From positions 38,308-102,307 of the forward strand of contig NZ_BJND01000040.1 of assembly GCF_006539505.1 (NCBI RefSeq): a DNA stretch of 64,000 bases. The letters run 5' to 3'. The notes beneath the pieces were generated by a model, which worked only from the letters and a program-made list of their open reading frames with translations, searched no databases and had not been told where the DNA came from. This DNA comes from Streptomyces spinoverrucosus (GTDB lineage: Bacteria > Actinomycetota > Actinomycetes > Streptomycetales > Streptomycetaceae). Made by a program: the position numbers and the translations under genes. Below, piece by piece: positions 25,105 to 33,384 of this stretch (the first letter of the stretch is position 1; each line of letters begins with the position of its first letter).

Positions 25105-26010
25105 ATGGATCTGGCCTTGCTGCGCACGTTCGTGACCGTGCACCGGGCCGGCTCCTTCACCCGCGCCGCCGCCCTGCTGGGCCTCTCCCAGCCGGCCGTC
25201 ACCTCACAGATCCGCACCCTCGAACGGCAGCTGGGCCGTCCCCTGTTCCTGCGGCAGGCGCGCGGTGTGACGCCGACGACCATGGGCGACGAGCTCGCGC
25301 ACAAGGCCGCTCCGCATCTGGACGCGCTGGTGGAGATCGCCGAGAGCGGGCTCGACGACGAGTCGTCCTTACGTACGTTGCATCTGGCCGGGCCCCCGGA
25401 GTTCACCGCCGAGCGGGCGCTGCCCGCGCTCGTGGAACTGACCGGGGAGGACGGCCAGGGGTTCGCCCTGCGCGCCTCCTTCGGCAACGCGGAGGAGACG
25501 CTGGAGGGGCTGGCCGCCGGCCATCATGATCTGGCCATCAGCACGGCCCGCCCACGCGGCGCCCTGCTCACCGCGACTGCGCTCTGCGACGAGGAGCACA
25601 TCCTGGTCGCTGCTCCGCGCTGGGCGGAAGAGATCGACACCGGGGCGCTGCGCGACAAGGGCGCGCCCGCCCTGGAGAACCTTCCCGTCGTCGAGGTGCA
25701 CGAGTCGCTGCCCTTCGTCGCCCGCTACTGGGCCTCCGTCTTCGACTCCCGCCCGGCCGCATCCGGCACCGTCATCGTCCCCGATCTACGTGCCGTCCTG
25801 GCCTGTACGGCCGCGGGCGCGGGGCTCGCGGTGCTGCCCCGCTATCTGTGCGCGCCCGCCCTGGAGCGCGGCAAGGTGGTCGCCCTGCACGAACCGGCGG
25901 TACCGCCCCTGCGGACGTACTTCCTGGTGGTGCGCACCGGAACGCTGGCCATGCCGCATATCGCGCGGGCGCACGAGTGGCTGCAGCGGGCGGCCACTGA
26001 CTGGTGCTGA
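25105..26010 (+). CDS. LysR-family transcriptional regulator (contains TTA codon)
   Basis: 301 aa. N-terminal helix-turn-helix 'MDLALLRTFVTVHRAGSFTR', 'LLGLSQPAVTSQIRTLERQL', then a substrate-binding domain. Codon 89 (25369-25371) is TTA, read by the developmentally controlled bldA tRNA. ATG 25105 is chosen as it opens the conserved HTH; four extra in-frame codons are possible. There is no divergently transcribed enzyme gene, so the target is unclear; the nested palindromes upstream suggest autoregulation. Confidence 0.9.
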   Translation: MDLALLRTFVTVHRAGSFTRAAALLGLSQPAVTSQIRTLERQLGRPLFLRQARGVTPTTMGDELAHKAAPHLDALVEIAESGLDDESSLRTLHLAGPPEFTAERALPALVELTGEDGQGFALRASFGNAEETLEGLAAGHHDLAISTARPRGALLTATALCDEEHILVAAPRWAEEIDTGALRDKGAPALENLPVVEVHESLPFVARYWASVFDSRPAASGTVIVPDLRAVLACTAAGAGLAVLPRYLCAPALERGKVVALHEPAVPPLRTYFLVVRTGTLAMPHIARAHEWLQRAATDWC

Positions 26011-26084
26011 AGGGGGCGAGGCGGGTGTGGGTCCAGGCGCATGGCGGCTTCACTCCCCGGGCCCGGCGGGTGACGATCCGCGAT

Positions 26085-26098
26085 GTTTCACGTGGAAC
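26085..26098. other. parS: parS-like site (1 mismatch)
   Basis: GTTTCACGTGGAAC, one base from the parS palindrome, just upstream of the Nudix gene. Binding is likely weaker than at perfect sites. Confidence 0.6.
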
Positions 26099-26119
26099 AT
26101 GTCGGGCCACATTTCTCCC

Positions 26120-26602
26120 ATGACCGTCCGACCCGTGGTCAAGCGCACCGCCCGCGCCGTTCTTCTGGACGGTGACGACCTGATCCTGATCAAGCGCACC
26201 AAGCCCGGTGTCGATCCCTACTGGGTCACTCCCGGTGGCGGGGTCGACCCCGGTGACCCCACCGTCGTCCACGCCCTGCACCGCGAGGTGTACGAGGAGC
26301 TGGGCGCCAAGATCACCGATGTCGTGCCGTGCTTTGTGGACACCGTCGAGCACATCGGCGAGGACGGCGGGGCGACCGGCGTGAAGGTACAGCACTTCTT
26401 CGTCTGCCGACTCGAATCCATGGATCCGTCCCTGCGGCACGGTCCCGAGGTCGACGAGCCCATGGGCGCGTACGAGATCGTACGAGTGCCGTTCACCCGC
26501 GTCGGGATCGCCTCCGTGCATCTTGTCCCGCTGTCGCTGCGGCACTACCTCGACGGGAACATCGAGGGCGTACGGGCAATGCACGCGCCCGATCTGGGCT
26601 GA
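26120..26602 (+). CDS. Nudix hydrolase
   Basis: 160 aa. The Nudix box reads 'GGGVDPGD...HALHREVYEELGA': the core REVYEELGA is intact. The upstream Glu is Asp, and one extra residue sits between it and the Arg. Nudix enzymes hydrolyse nucleoside diphosphates linked to a further group; the substrate is unknown. ATG 26120 (MTVRPVVKRT) is preferred; ATG 26099 is in frame. Convergent with the flavohemoglobin-like gene. Confidence 0.85.
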   Translation: MTVRPVVKRTARAVLLDGDDLILIKRTKPGVDPYWVTPGGGVDPGDPTVVHALHREVYEELGAKITDVVPCFVDTVEHIGEDGGATGVKVQHFFVCRLESMDPSLRHGPEVDEPMGAYEIVRVPFTRVGIASVHLVPLSLRHYLDGNIEGVRAMHAPDLG

Positions 26603-26629
26603 GCTGGTCGGCGTTCGGTGTCGCACCCG

Positions 26630-28861
26630 TCAGCTACTGGCGGCGACCAGCTCCTCCACGGAGTCGTGCCGTATGCGCTCGGACGGGATGCCGACGTCCC
26701 GCAGAACGTCCACGCCGCTGCGGATCATGCCGGGCGGGCCCGAGAGATAGGCGTCGTACTCGTTCCAGGGACCGTACTCCCTTATGGCGTCGGGGAGCTG
26801 GATGTGCGCCTGCTGGTCGATGATCGCGCGTACGGAGAGCCATGGGTGCGTCTGCTGGAGCCTGAGCATCGTGTCGATGTCGTACAGGTCGTGGTCGGTG
26901 CGGGCGCCGTAGAACACCTCGACCGGTCGCCGCTCGCCGTGTTCGGCTACGTCCTCGATCAGGGCCTTGATCGGCGCGATGCCCGTGCCGCCGCCCAGGC
27001 AGAGCAGGCCGCTGTCGGTGGTGTGGTCCACGGTCATCGAACCGGCGGGTGGGCCGAGGCGGATGACGTCGCCGGGCCGGGCGCGGTGCACGAGGGCGTT
27101 GGAGACCCAGCCCGCCGGGACCGCCTTCACATGGAAGCTGAGCAGTCCGTCGGAGCGGGGCGCGGAGGCGAAGGAGTAGTGCCGCCATATGCGCGGCCAC
27201 CACGGTGTCTCCAGGCTCGTGTACTGCCCGGCGAGGAAGGGATAGGGCTGGTCCGGGCGGACGGTGATGACGGCGACGTCCGGGGTCCTCAGGTCGTGCG
27301 AGACGACCTCCGCGTACCACCAGGCCGGGGCGCGCAGCTCGTCCGCGGCCGCCGCGTCGATCATGACCTGCGAGATCGTCGTGTACGCCCGTACCCAGGC
27401 CGCCTCCGTCTCGTCGTCCCAGACGGACTCGGCGTACCGGCTCAGTGCCCCGATCAGACACTCGCCGACGGCCGGATAGTGCTCGGGCTGCGTGCCGTAC
27501 TTGCGATGGCCGCGGCCCAGGTTCTGCAGATAGGGCACGAGCACGTCGGTGTTGTCGATGTGCTCGGCCGCCGTCAGCAACGCCTTGAGCAGGCGGTCCC
27601 GCTGGGCGTCCATCGCGGCGGGGAACAGGGAGCGCAGGTCGGGGTGGCGGACGAAGAGCAGGGCGTAGAAGTACGAGGTGACCTTGTCGGCGACGGGGGC
27701 GACCGTGGACATGGTGCGCCGGATGAGGACGGCGTCCGGGGAGGCGTCCTCTTGGGGGGCGGGGGTGGTGGACGGCTCGGCGTGTGGGGCCGGACTGGAG
27801 GGGGCGGCTTGCGGGGCGGTGCCGGTTGGTCTGGCGTGCGGGTGCGGGGCGGCGGAGCTGGGCGCGTCCGGCTGTGGGGGCGGGACGGAGCTGGGTGCCT
27901 GCGGTTGTGCTTGCGGGGCGGGGCTGGGTGCCTGCGGCTGGGGTTGCGCGGCGGCGGAGCCGGGTGCCTGCGGTTGTGCTTGCGGGGCGGGGCTCGACGG
28001 CTCGCTGTGCGGGGCCGCCGGGGCGGTGGACGGCTCGGTGTGCGGGGCCGGAGCGGCGGAGGGTTTCCCCCCGGCAGTGAACAGGGACGGCTCGGGGTGG
28101 CCCGCCGGAGCGAGGCGTTGGGTGGGCACGCGGTGCGGGGCGGGCGGGGCCTCGGTGAGGGCCGCCGTGCGCTGGTCGGAGGGCTGCGGTTCGGTGCGGG
28201 TCGGGGGCGGCGCGGGCGTGGATGTGGCCGCCCGGGTTATTCGCTTCTGATCCGCCGCGACATTGGTGGCGGCGGGCCCCGCACTGTGGGCGGGTGACGC
28301 GGCGAAGCCCTCCCACGGTGCTGCCTGCGGCGTCTGCGGCGGCCCGAGCGGCCCCGGGCCGTGCGTTCGCTCGTGCGGCTCCGGGGGCCGCGATCCGGTC
28401 ACCGCATCAGGAGCGGGGGCCCCTCCCGGTGTCTCTGCCGCCCGCACCCAGGGGGACGCGCCAGTGCCGTGTATGTGGGGCGTCGGCTCAGCGTCAGCTG
28501 TGTCACCGGCGGGCGGGACACCGAGGGTCGGGTGGGCTTGGCCGTCGGCAGCCGGGTCAGTCGTATGCGGCTGGGAGAAGGTCTCGGCGACGTAGGGCCG
28601 GGCAAGCGGCTCGTCGACTTCGAGATGTCCGTGCTGCTCCGTGCGCTGCGAGGTGGCGTCCGGTACGGCCTCACCGGTGGGCGCGCCCGAGTCGGGTCCT
28701 GGCGTGGCCCGGCCCACCGGGCGCATGCCGGCGAGGCGGCGGCCGTCCGTGGCCTCCCGCTCGGTCCCCTGAGTCGGCTCCGGCTTCTTCCGCGGCGTGA
28801 ACCAGCCGCCCCCGCCGCCCGAAGTGCCGTTGCCGTCCGACGTGGTGGTCGGAGCGTCCAT
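26630..28861 (-). CDS. Flavohemoglobin-like protein with long disordered N-terminus
   Basis: 743 aa. The last ~370 residues are a globin domain (from about 376; 'LGRGHRKYGTQPEHY' holds the proximal His) plus a ferredoxin-reductase-type FAD/NAD(P)H domain ('WRHYSFASAP' for FAD, 'LLCLGGGTGIAPIKALIEDV' for NAD(P)H). That is the composition of flavohemoglobins, which use NAD(P)H and O2 to oxidise nitric oxide. Ahead of it are ~375 residues rich in Pro, Ala, Gln and Thr with QPQAP-type repeats, not normal for the family. ATG 28861 has GAGGCGAGG upstream; further in-frame ATGs up to 28984 lengthen the tail. Confidence 0.85.
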   Translation of the reverse strand: MDAPTTTSDGNGTSGGGGGWFTPRKKPEPTQGTEREATDGRRLAGMRPVGRATPGPDSGAPTGEAVPDATSQRTEQHGHLEVDEPLARPYVAETFSQPHTTDPAADGQAHPTLGVPPAGDTADAEPTPHIHGTGASPWVRAAETPGGAPAPDAVTGSRPPEPHERTHGPGPLGPPQTPQAAPWEGFAASPAHSAGPAATNVAADQKRITRAATSTPAPPPTRTEPQPSDQRTAALTEAPPAPHRVPTQRLAPAGHPEPSLFTAGGKPSAAPAPHTEPSTAPAAPHSEPSSPAPQAQPQAPGSAAAQPQPQAPSPAPQAQPQAPSSVPPPQPDAPSSAAPHPHARPTGTAPQAAPSSPAPHAEPSTTPAPQEDASPDAVLIRRTMSTVAPVADKVTSYFYALLFVRHPDLRSLFPAAMDAQRDRLLKALLTAAEHIDNTDVLVPYLQNLGRGHRKYGTQPEHYPAVGECLIGALSRYAESVWDDETEAAWVRAYTTISQVMIDAAAADELRAPAWWYAEVVSHDLRTPDVAVITVRPDQPYPFLAGQYTSLETPWWPRIWRHYSFASAPRSDGLLSFHVKAVPAGWVSNALVHRARPGDVIRLGPPAGSMTVDHTTDSGLLCLGGGTGIAPIKALIEDVAEHGERRPVEVFYGARTDHDLYDIDTMLRLQQTHPWLSVRAIIDQQAHIQLPDAIREYGPWNEYDAYLSGPPGMIRSGVDVLRDVGIPSERIRHDSVEELVAASS

Positions 28862-29484
28862 GGTGTGCCTCGCCTCGAACATCTTTCGGTCGGTCTGCGC
28901 ACTTCCTCGGTTGGAAGATGCCTGCTTCCTCCGCAGCCGGCTGCTGTTCCCGTTCGGCGTCGCGGCCAACGCAGCCATAGTCAACTCTTGTTCCCGCCGC
29001 GTACGGACAAGTAGGACGAGAGTGTGACATTGGCCGCAGTGTTCTCACCGCAGCGTCCCACTTCACATGGACGCCCCGGTCGCTTAACCGAGAATGCGGG
29101 TCTTCGATCTCTCCGTCCCGTTAGGCTGCATTGCCCTGTCCCCGGCCCCAACGGGAAGCGTGCTCCGCATCCCATACAGGGAACCGGAGTCGACCATACC
29201 GGCCACCGCCCCGCACACAAGTCCCCCCTTCCACGACCACGAATTTGACTATGGGGCGATCCAGCGATTCCCCCAATTACGGCGCGTGCCGCACCAATTC
29301 GTAGGCATCCCACAGATCCTGCTCTCGGTGACACGGATGGATGCTCGACGTTCGCCGATGTTTCACGTGAAACACCCCGCGCTTGTCCATGTGCCCCGCA
29401 TTCGCCCACGAGTTGGCCAAAAGGGCGTACCTCTCTGCCGAAACAGGTGGACGTCAAGGGCACCGGTCAGACAGCCTGACCTGC
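28862..29484. other. 623-bp intergenic region with one parS
   Basis: Divergent promoter region between the flavohemoglobin-like and acetyltransferase genes. It holds a perfect parS at 29360-29373. CATCTT (28880-28885) and AAGATG (28915-28920) form a small inverted repeat just upstream of the flavohemoglobin start. No convincing gene or recognised regulator box was seen in the rest. Confidence 0.5.
29360..29373. other. parS: parS
   Basis: Perfect GTTTCACGTGAAAC, about 110 bp upstream of the acetyltransferase start. Confidence 0.9.
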
Positions 29485-30351
29485 GTGCCTACTCCTTCCC
29501 TCGCTGCTCTGCCGATTCGCCGTCTGACCCGTCGCGACCTCAAGGCCTGCGCGGACTTGTCCGAGGACCGGGGGTGGCCGCGCGAGGAACACAAGTGGAG
29601 CTTCCTCCTCACCGCCGGGACCGGATACGGCATCGACGACCCTCAGGGAGGGCTCGTGGCCGCCTGTGCGGTCACCGAGTACGGACCGCAGGAACGCCCG
29701 GAGCTGGGAGCCGTGGGGATGGTGCTGGTCGCCGAGCGGCACGCACGCCAGGGCGTCGGGCGCCGGTTGATGCAGCACGTGGTGTCGACGATGGGCACCA
29801 CGCCACTGACTCTGCACGCCACGCCGAACGGTCGCCCGCTCTACGAAGAACTCGGCTTCAAGGTCACCGGCCGCGCAGAAATGCTGCGCGGCTTTTTCAT
29901 GCCCGGCGGACCCGAGCTCAGAGTGGCCACCCGCCCCGCAACCGGCGAGGACCTCGCCAAGATCCTCCGCATCGACGCCGAGGTGTTCGGCGCCGACCGC
30001 ACGCACATCATCACGCGCCTGCCCGCCTTTGCCGACCAGGTTCGGGTCGCCGAGGAGGACGGCCGGATCATCGGCTACGCGGCCGCCTGGCCCAACATGA
30101 ACACGCATGTCGTCGGCCCGCTGATCGCCCAGGATACGGAGACCGCGAAGGCGCTGATCGCCTCGCTCGCCGCCCACACCGACCGCCCGCTGCGCACCGA
30201 CATCGACGTCCGGCACGAGGAGCTGGTCGCGTGGGCGAAGGAGCGCGGCATGGCATCGGTCGCCTTCAACGCGGTGATGACGTACGGGGTGGCGGAACTC
30301 CCGGGTGACTGGCGTCGGCGTTTCGCTCCGCTGACGGTGGCAGCGGGCTGA
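29485..30351 (+). CDS. Tandem GNAT-family N-acetyltransferase
   Basis: 288 aa containing two GNAT folds. The first has a clear acetyl-CoA loop 'VLVAERHARQGVGRRLM' and 'PNGRPLYEELGFKVTGR'. The second half ('RPATGEDLAKILRIDAEVFG') is a degenerate GNAT/acetyltransferase_18-like lobe. The substrate is unknown. I chose GTG 29485, just before 'TPSLAALPIRRLTRRDL'; a start at 29383 would add 34 unconserved residues. No strong ribosome-binding site is seen, so it may be read from a leaderless transcript. Confidence 0.8.
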   Translation: MPTPSLAALPIRRLTRRDLKACADLSEDRGWPREEHKWSFLLTAGTGYGIDDPQGGLVAACAVTEYGPQERPELGAVGMVLVAERHARQGVGRRLMQHVVSTMGTTPLTLHATPNGRPLYEELGFKVTGRAEMLRGFFMPGGPELRVATRPATGEDLAKILRIDAEVFGADRTHIITRLPAFADQVRVAEEDGRIIGYAAAWPNMNTHVVGPLIAQDTETAKALIASLAAHTDRPLRTDIDVRHEELVAWAKERGMASVAFNAVMTYGVAELPGDWRRRFAPLTVAAG

Positions 30352-30367
30352 GGTCCGGAAAGGGAGA

Positions 30368-30393
30368 ACGCCGGTCCCGTGGGGAACCGGCGT
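30368..30393. terminator. Terminator between convergent genes
   Basis: ACGCCGGT (30368-30375) pairs with ACCGGCGT (30386-30393) across a 10-nt loop, in the 68-bp gap between the acetyltransferase and the HbpS/GlcG-like gene. Confidence 0.6.
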
Positions 30394-30419
30394 CCTGTCG
30401 TCGACGAATGGAGCTGCCG

Positions 30420-30842
30420 TCAGGCGAGCGCCTCGACGGCGGCCGTGGCGAAGCCGTGGTCCTGCTCCGGGGCGCCGCCGCCCACTCCGATGGCACCGAT
30501 CAGCCGTCCGTCACGGTGAATCGGCAGGCCGCCCGCGATGAACAGCAGCGGCCGGTCGAGCGCGGTCTGCAGGGAGTGGAACGGCCCATCGGGCTTGACC
30601 GCGTCGACGAGATCGGCGGTCGGCGCGTTCAGCTGGAGGGCGGTGTACGCCTTGCGGGTGCTGGTCTCTCCGGAGATCAGCACGGCCCGGTCGTCACGCC
30701 GGAAGGCGAGCAGGTGCCCGCCGGCGTCCAGGACGGTGACGCTGACGGTCGCTCCGGCGGCCTCGGCGGCGCGACGGGCCGCGGTGACGAGAACCTCGGC
30801 GTCCTGGATGGTCAGCGGCGCGACGGCGGTGGTGGTGCTCAT
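30420..30842 (-). CDS. HbpS/GlcG-family protein (heme-degrading domain)
   Basis: 140 aa single-domain protein of the GlcG/HbpS family: 'VSVTVLDAGGHLLAFRRDD', 'LISGETSTRKAYTALQLN', 'FIAGGLPIHRDGRLIGAIGV'. HbpS of S. reticuli is a secreted heme-binding sensor, but this copy has no signal peptide and is probably cytoplasmic. No heme or glycolate genes are adjacent, so function is open. It lies 150 bp downstream of the MFS gene on the same strand. Confidence 0.85.
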   Translation of the reverse strand: MSTTTAVAPLTIQDAEVLVTAARRAAEAAGATVSVTVLDAGGHLLAFRRDDRAVLISGETSTRKAYTALQLNAPTADLVDAVKPDGPFHSLQTALDRPLLFIAGGLPIHRDGRLIGAIGVGGGAPEQDHGFATAAVEALA

Positions 30843-30995
30843 TGCGGGTTTCTCCTTGCATGTATTGCTGGTGTCGGGGTTCGGCCGGGCGGCGCGGGGA
30901 CGGCCCTGGCCCCGCGTGGCCCCGGCTCGGTTCAGTGGTGATCGGACGGTGGGGGGCGTACGGCGGGGCGTACGGTCCTGCGGCGTCCGGCGCGT

Positions 30996-32204
30996 TCAGT
31001 GGCGGATGGCGGCCCGCTCCTCAGCGGGGACGCCGGCTGCGACGACGGCACTCGGGGTGCTCTCACGACGCTCCAGCGCGGCCGAGAGGACGGCGAGGAG
31101 CAGAGCGGCCGCGGCGAGGACGGCGCCGACCCAGTTCGGAGCCGTGTAGCCGAGGCCGGCCGCGATGACCAGGCCGCCGAGCCAGGCGGAGAGGGCATTG
31201 CCCAGATTGAAGGCGCCGATGTTCACGGCGGAGGCGAGAGTCGGGGCGCCGTGCGCCTGGTCGAGGACGCGCTTCTGCAGCGGCGGGACGGTCGCGAAGC
31301 CCAGGGCGCCGATCAGCGCGATGCTCACGGCCGAGAGGACCTTGTCGTACGCCGTGAGTGTGAAGAGCGCGAGGACGACCGCGAGGGCGCTCAGGGAGAC
31401 GTACAGCATCGGCATCAGGGCGCGGTCGGCGAACTTGCCGCCGACCAGGTTGCCGCCGACCATGCCGAGGCCGAACAGGACCAGCAGCCAGGTGACGGAG
31501 CCGTCGGCGAAGCCCGCGACGTGAGTCATCATCGGCGCGATGTAGGTGATGGCCGCGAAGACGCCGCCGAATCCGAGGACGGTCATCGCCATGGCGAGCA
31601 GGACCTGGACGTTCTTGAAGGCGGCCAGTTCGTGCCGAAGGTGAACACCCTCGGGCTTGGGCATCTCGGGGACGAGCTTGGCGATGCCGACCAGGCCGAC
31701 GACACCGAGCGCGGCGACGATGGTGAAGGTGACGCGCCAGCCCAGGGACTGTCCGACGAGCGTGCCCAGCGGGACGCCGACGACGTTGGCGACGGTGAGG
31801 CCGGTGAACATCATCGCGATGGCTCCGGCCTTCTTGTCCGGAGCGACCAGCTCGGCGGCGACCACCGAGCCGATGCCGAAGAAGGCACCGTGGGCGAGTG
31901 AGGCGACCACCCGGCCGATGAGCATCACGGCGAAGGCGGGGGCGAGGGCGGAGAGCAGGTTGCCGACGATGAACAGACCCATCAGCACCATCAGCATCCG
32001 CTTGCGGGAGACCTTGGTGCCGAGCACGGTCATCAGCGGGGCGCCGAACATCACGCCGAGTGCGTAGCCGGTCACCAGGAAGCCGGCTGTCGGGATGGAG
32101 ACCCCGAAGTCGGTCGCGACCTCAGGCAGCAAGCCCATGATCACGAACTCGGTCGTGCCGATTCCGAAGGCCCCGATCGCGAGGGCCAGAAGCGCGAGAG
32201 GCAT
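30996..32204 (-). CDS. MFS drug/sugar efflux permease (DHA1, AraJ-like)
   Basis: 402 aa, twelve membrane segments. N-terminus 'MPLALLALAIGAFGIGTTEF' and 'FVIMGLLPEVATDFG' are typical of the AraJ/YdhP group; 'GTKVSRKRMLMVLMG' is the MFS loop 2-3 motif. It is transcribed divergently from a MarR regulator (141-bp gap), the usual arrangement for an inducible efflux pump. ATG 32204 has GGAAGGG about 9 nt upstream. Confidence 0.92.
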   Translation of the reverse strand: MPLALLALAIGAFGIGTTEFVIMGLLPEVATDFGVSIPTAGFLVTGYALGVMFGAPLMTVLGTKVSRKRMLMVLMGLFIVGNLLSALAPAFAVMLIGRVVASLAHGAFFGIGSVVAAELVAPDKKAGAIAMMFTGLTVANVVGVPLGTLVGQSLGWRVTFTIVAALGVVGLVGIAKLVPEMPKPEGVHLRHELAAFKNVQVLLAMAMTVLGFGGVFAAITYIAPMMTHVAGFADGSVTWLLVLFGLGMVGGNLVGGKFADRALMPMLYVSLSALAVVLALFTLTAYDKVLSAVSIALIGALGFATVPPLQKRVLDQAHGAPTLASAVNIGAFNLGNALSAWLGGLVIAAGLGYTAPNWVGAVLAAAALLLAVLSAALERRESTPSAVVAAGVPAEERAAIRH

Positions 32205-32258
32205 GGGGGGATACCCTTCCCAGACGATTGCAGGAGCGCTTTGCGTGCGTCCACAATA

Positions 32259-32283
32259 GTTGCAGACGCGGGCTATATGCAAC
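32259..32283. promoter_or_regulatory. Candidate MarR operator between MFS and MarR genes
   Basis: GTTGCA (32259-32264) and TGCAAC (32278-32283) form an inverted repeat in AT-richer DNA of the divergent promoter region; a further TTGCA follows at 32293. This is where a MarR repressor controlling both genes would bind. Confidence 0.4.
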
Positions 32284-32345
32284 CGCAGGCTATTGCACGG
32301 TTGCTCTATCCTGGATTCAGCCGCTCCGGGACGGAGGAAACGCCA

Positions 32346-32804
32346 ATGACAGCGACGGACCCCGCACTCACCGCCCTCGCCCAGGGCTGGTCCGCCCTCG
32401 CTCTGCTGCACGGCAGGATCGAGGCGCACATCGAGCGCGCCCTGCAGGCCGGGCACGACTTGAGCGTGCGCGAGTACTCCCTGCTGGACGTGCTCAGCCG
32501 GCAGCACGACGGCGACGGCGGGCATCTGCAGATGAAGCAGGTCGCCGACGCGGTCGTCCTCAGTCAGAGCGCCACCACCCGGCTGGTCACCCGGCTCGAG
32601 GACCGCGGTCTGCTGGAGCGGTATCTGTGCCCCACCGACCGCCGTGGCATCTACACGAACGTGACCGAGGCGGGCCTGAAGCTGCTGGAGGATGCGCGGC
32701 CGACCAATGACGCCGCCCTGCGTGAGGCGCTCGACGAGGCGGCCAAGAACCCCGAGCTGGCCCCGCTGGTCCGGGTCGTGGAGTCGGTGAGCGTGCCCGC
32801 ATAG
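32346..32804 (+). CDS. MarR-family regulator of the adjacent MFS pump
   Basis: 152 aa. Winged-helix signature 'MKQVADAVVLSQSATTRLVT', 'RLEDRGLLERYLCPTDRRGI' (DxR wing). ATG 32346 has GGAGG 8-9 nt upstream. Divergent from the MFS gene, hence probably its repressor. The next gene (acetyltransferase) starts 9 bp downstream and may share the transcript. Confidence 0.9.
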   Translation: MTATDPALTALAQGWSALALLHGRIEAHIERALQAGHDLSVREYSLLDVLSRQHDGDGGHLQMKQVADAVVLSQSATTRLVTRLEDRGLLERYLCPTDRRGIYTNVTEAGLKLLEDARPTNDAALREALDEAAKNPELAPLVRVVESVSVPA

Positions 32805-32813
32805 GGTGCGGGC

Positions 32814-33266
32814 ATGGGAGATCTTGAGATACGAGCCGCGGTCACGGACGACCTCCCCGCGATCGTCGGCATGCTCGCCGACGACACGCTGGGCGCGCAG
32901 CGGGAGTCACCGGACGACCTGACCCCGTACCGGGCCGCGCTGGAGCGCCTCGGCGCCGACCCGAACCAGCGCCTCGTCGTCGCCGTTCGCGAGGGCCGAG
33001 TCGTCGGCACGCTTCAGCTCACGATCATTCCCGGGCTCTCCCGACGTGGCGCCACCAGGTCGATCATCGAGGGGGTCCGTATCCACGCCGACGAGCGCGG
33101 AAGCGGGCTCGGTACCCAGCTCATCGAGTGGGCGATCGAGGAGTCCCGCCGACAGGGTTGCCAGTTGGTGCAGCTGACGTCCGACAACTCCCGTGTGGAC
33201 GCCCACCGCTTCTATGAACGGCTTGGCTTCACGGCGTCCCACGTGGGTTTCAAGCTCCAGCTCTGA
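32814..33266 (+). CDS. GNAT-family N-acetyltransferase
   Basis: 150 aa. Acetyl-CoA loop 'IHADERGSGLGTQLIEWAIE' and the 'HRFYERLGF' motif near the C-terminus identify a GNAT enzyme. The substrate cannot be inferred. Starts 9 bp after the MarR gene. It converges on the serine-hydrolase gene across a parS palindrome. Confidence 0.88.
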   Translation: MGDLEIRAAVTDDLPAIVGMLADDTLGAQRESPDDLTPYRAALERLGADPNQRLVVAVREGRVVGTLQLTIIPGLSRRGATRSIIEGVRIHADERGSGLGTQLIEWAIEESRRQGCQLVQLTSDNSRVDAHRFYERLGFTASHVGFKLQL

Positions 33267-33314
33267 GCTCTGGGCCCTGGAGAAGCGAGCGGACCCTGCG
33301 CAACGAAGGGCCAT

Positions 33315-33328
33315 GTTTCACGTGAAAC
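33315..33328. other. parS: parS inside a 26-bp perfect palindrome
   Basis: Perfect GTTTCACGTGAAAC; the symmetry extends over 33309-33334. It lies between the convergent acetyltransferase and serine-hydrolase genes, where it could also stop transcription from both sides. Confidence 0.9.
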
Positions 33329-33384
33329 ATGGCCACTCCTCCGCACCTTGAGATGGCCTCGCCCCGCGCCTTGAGCCCGGACGC

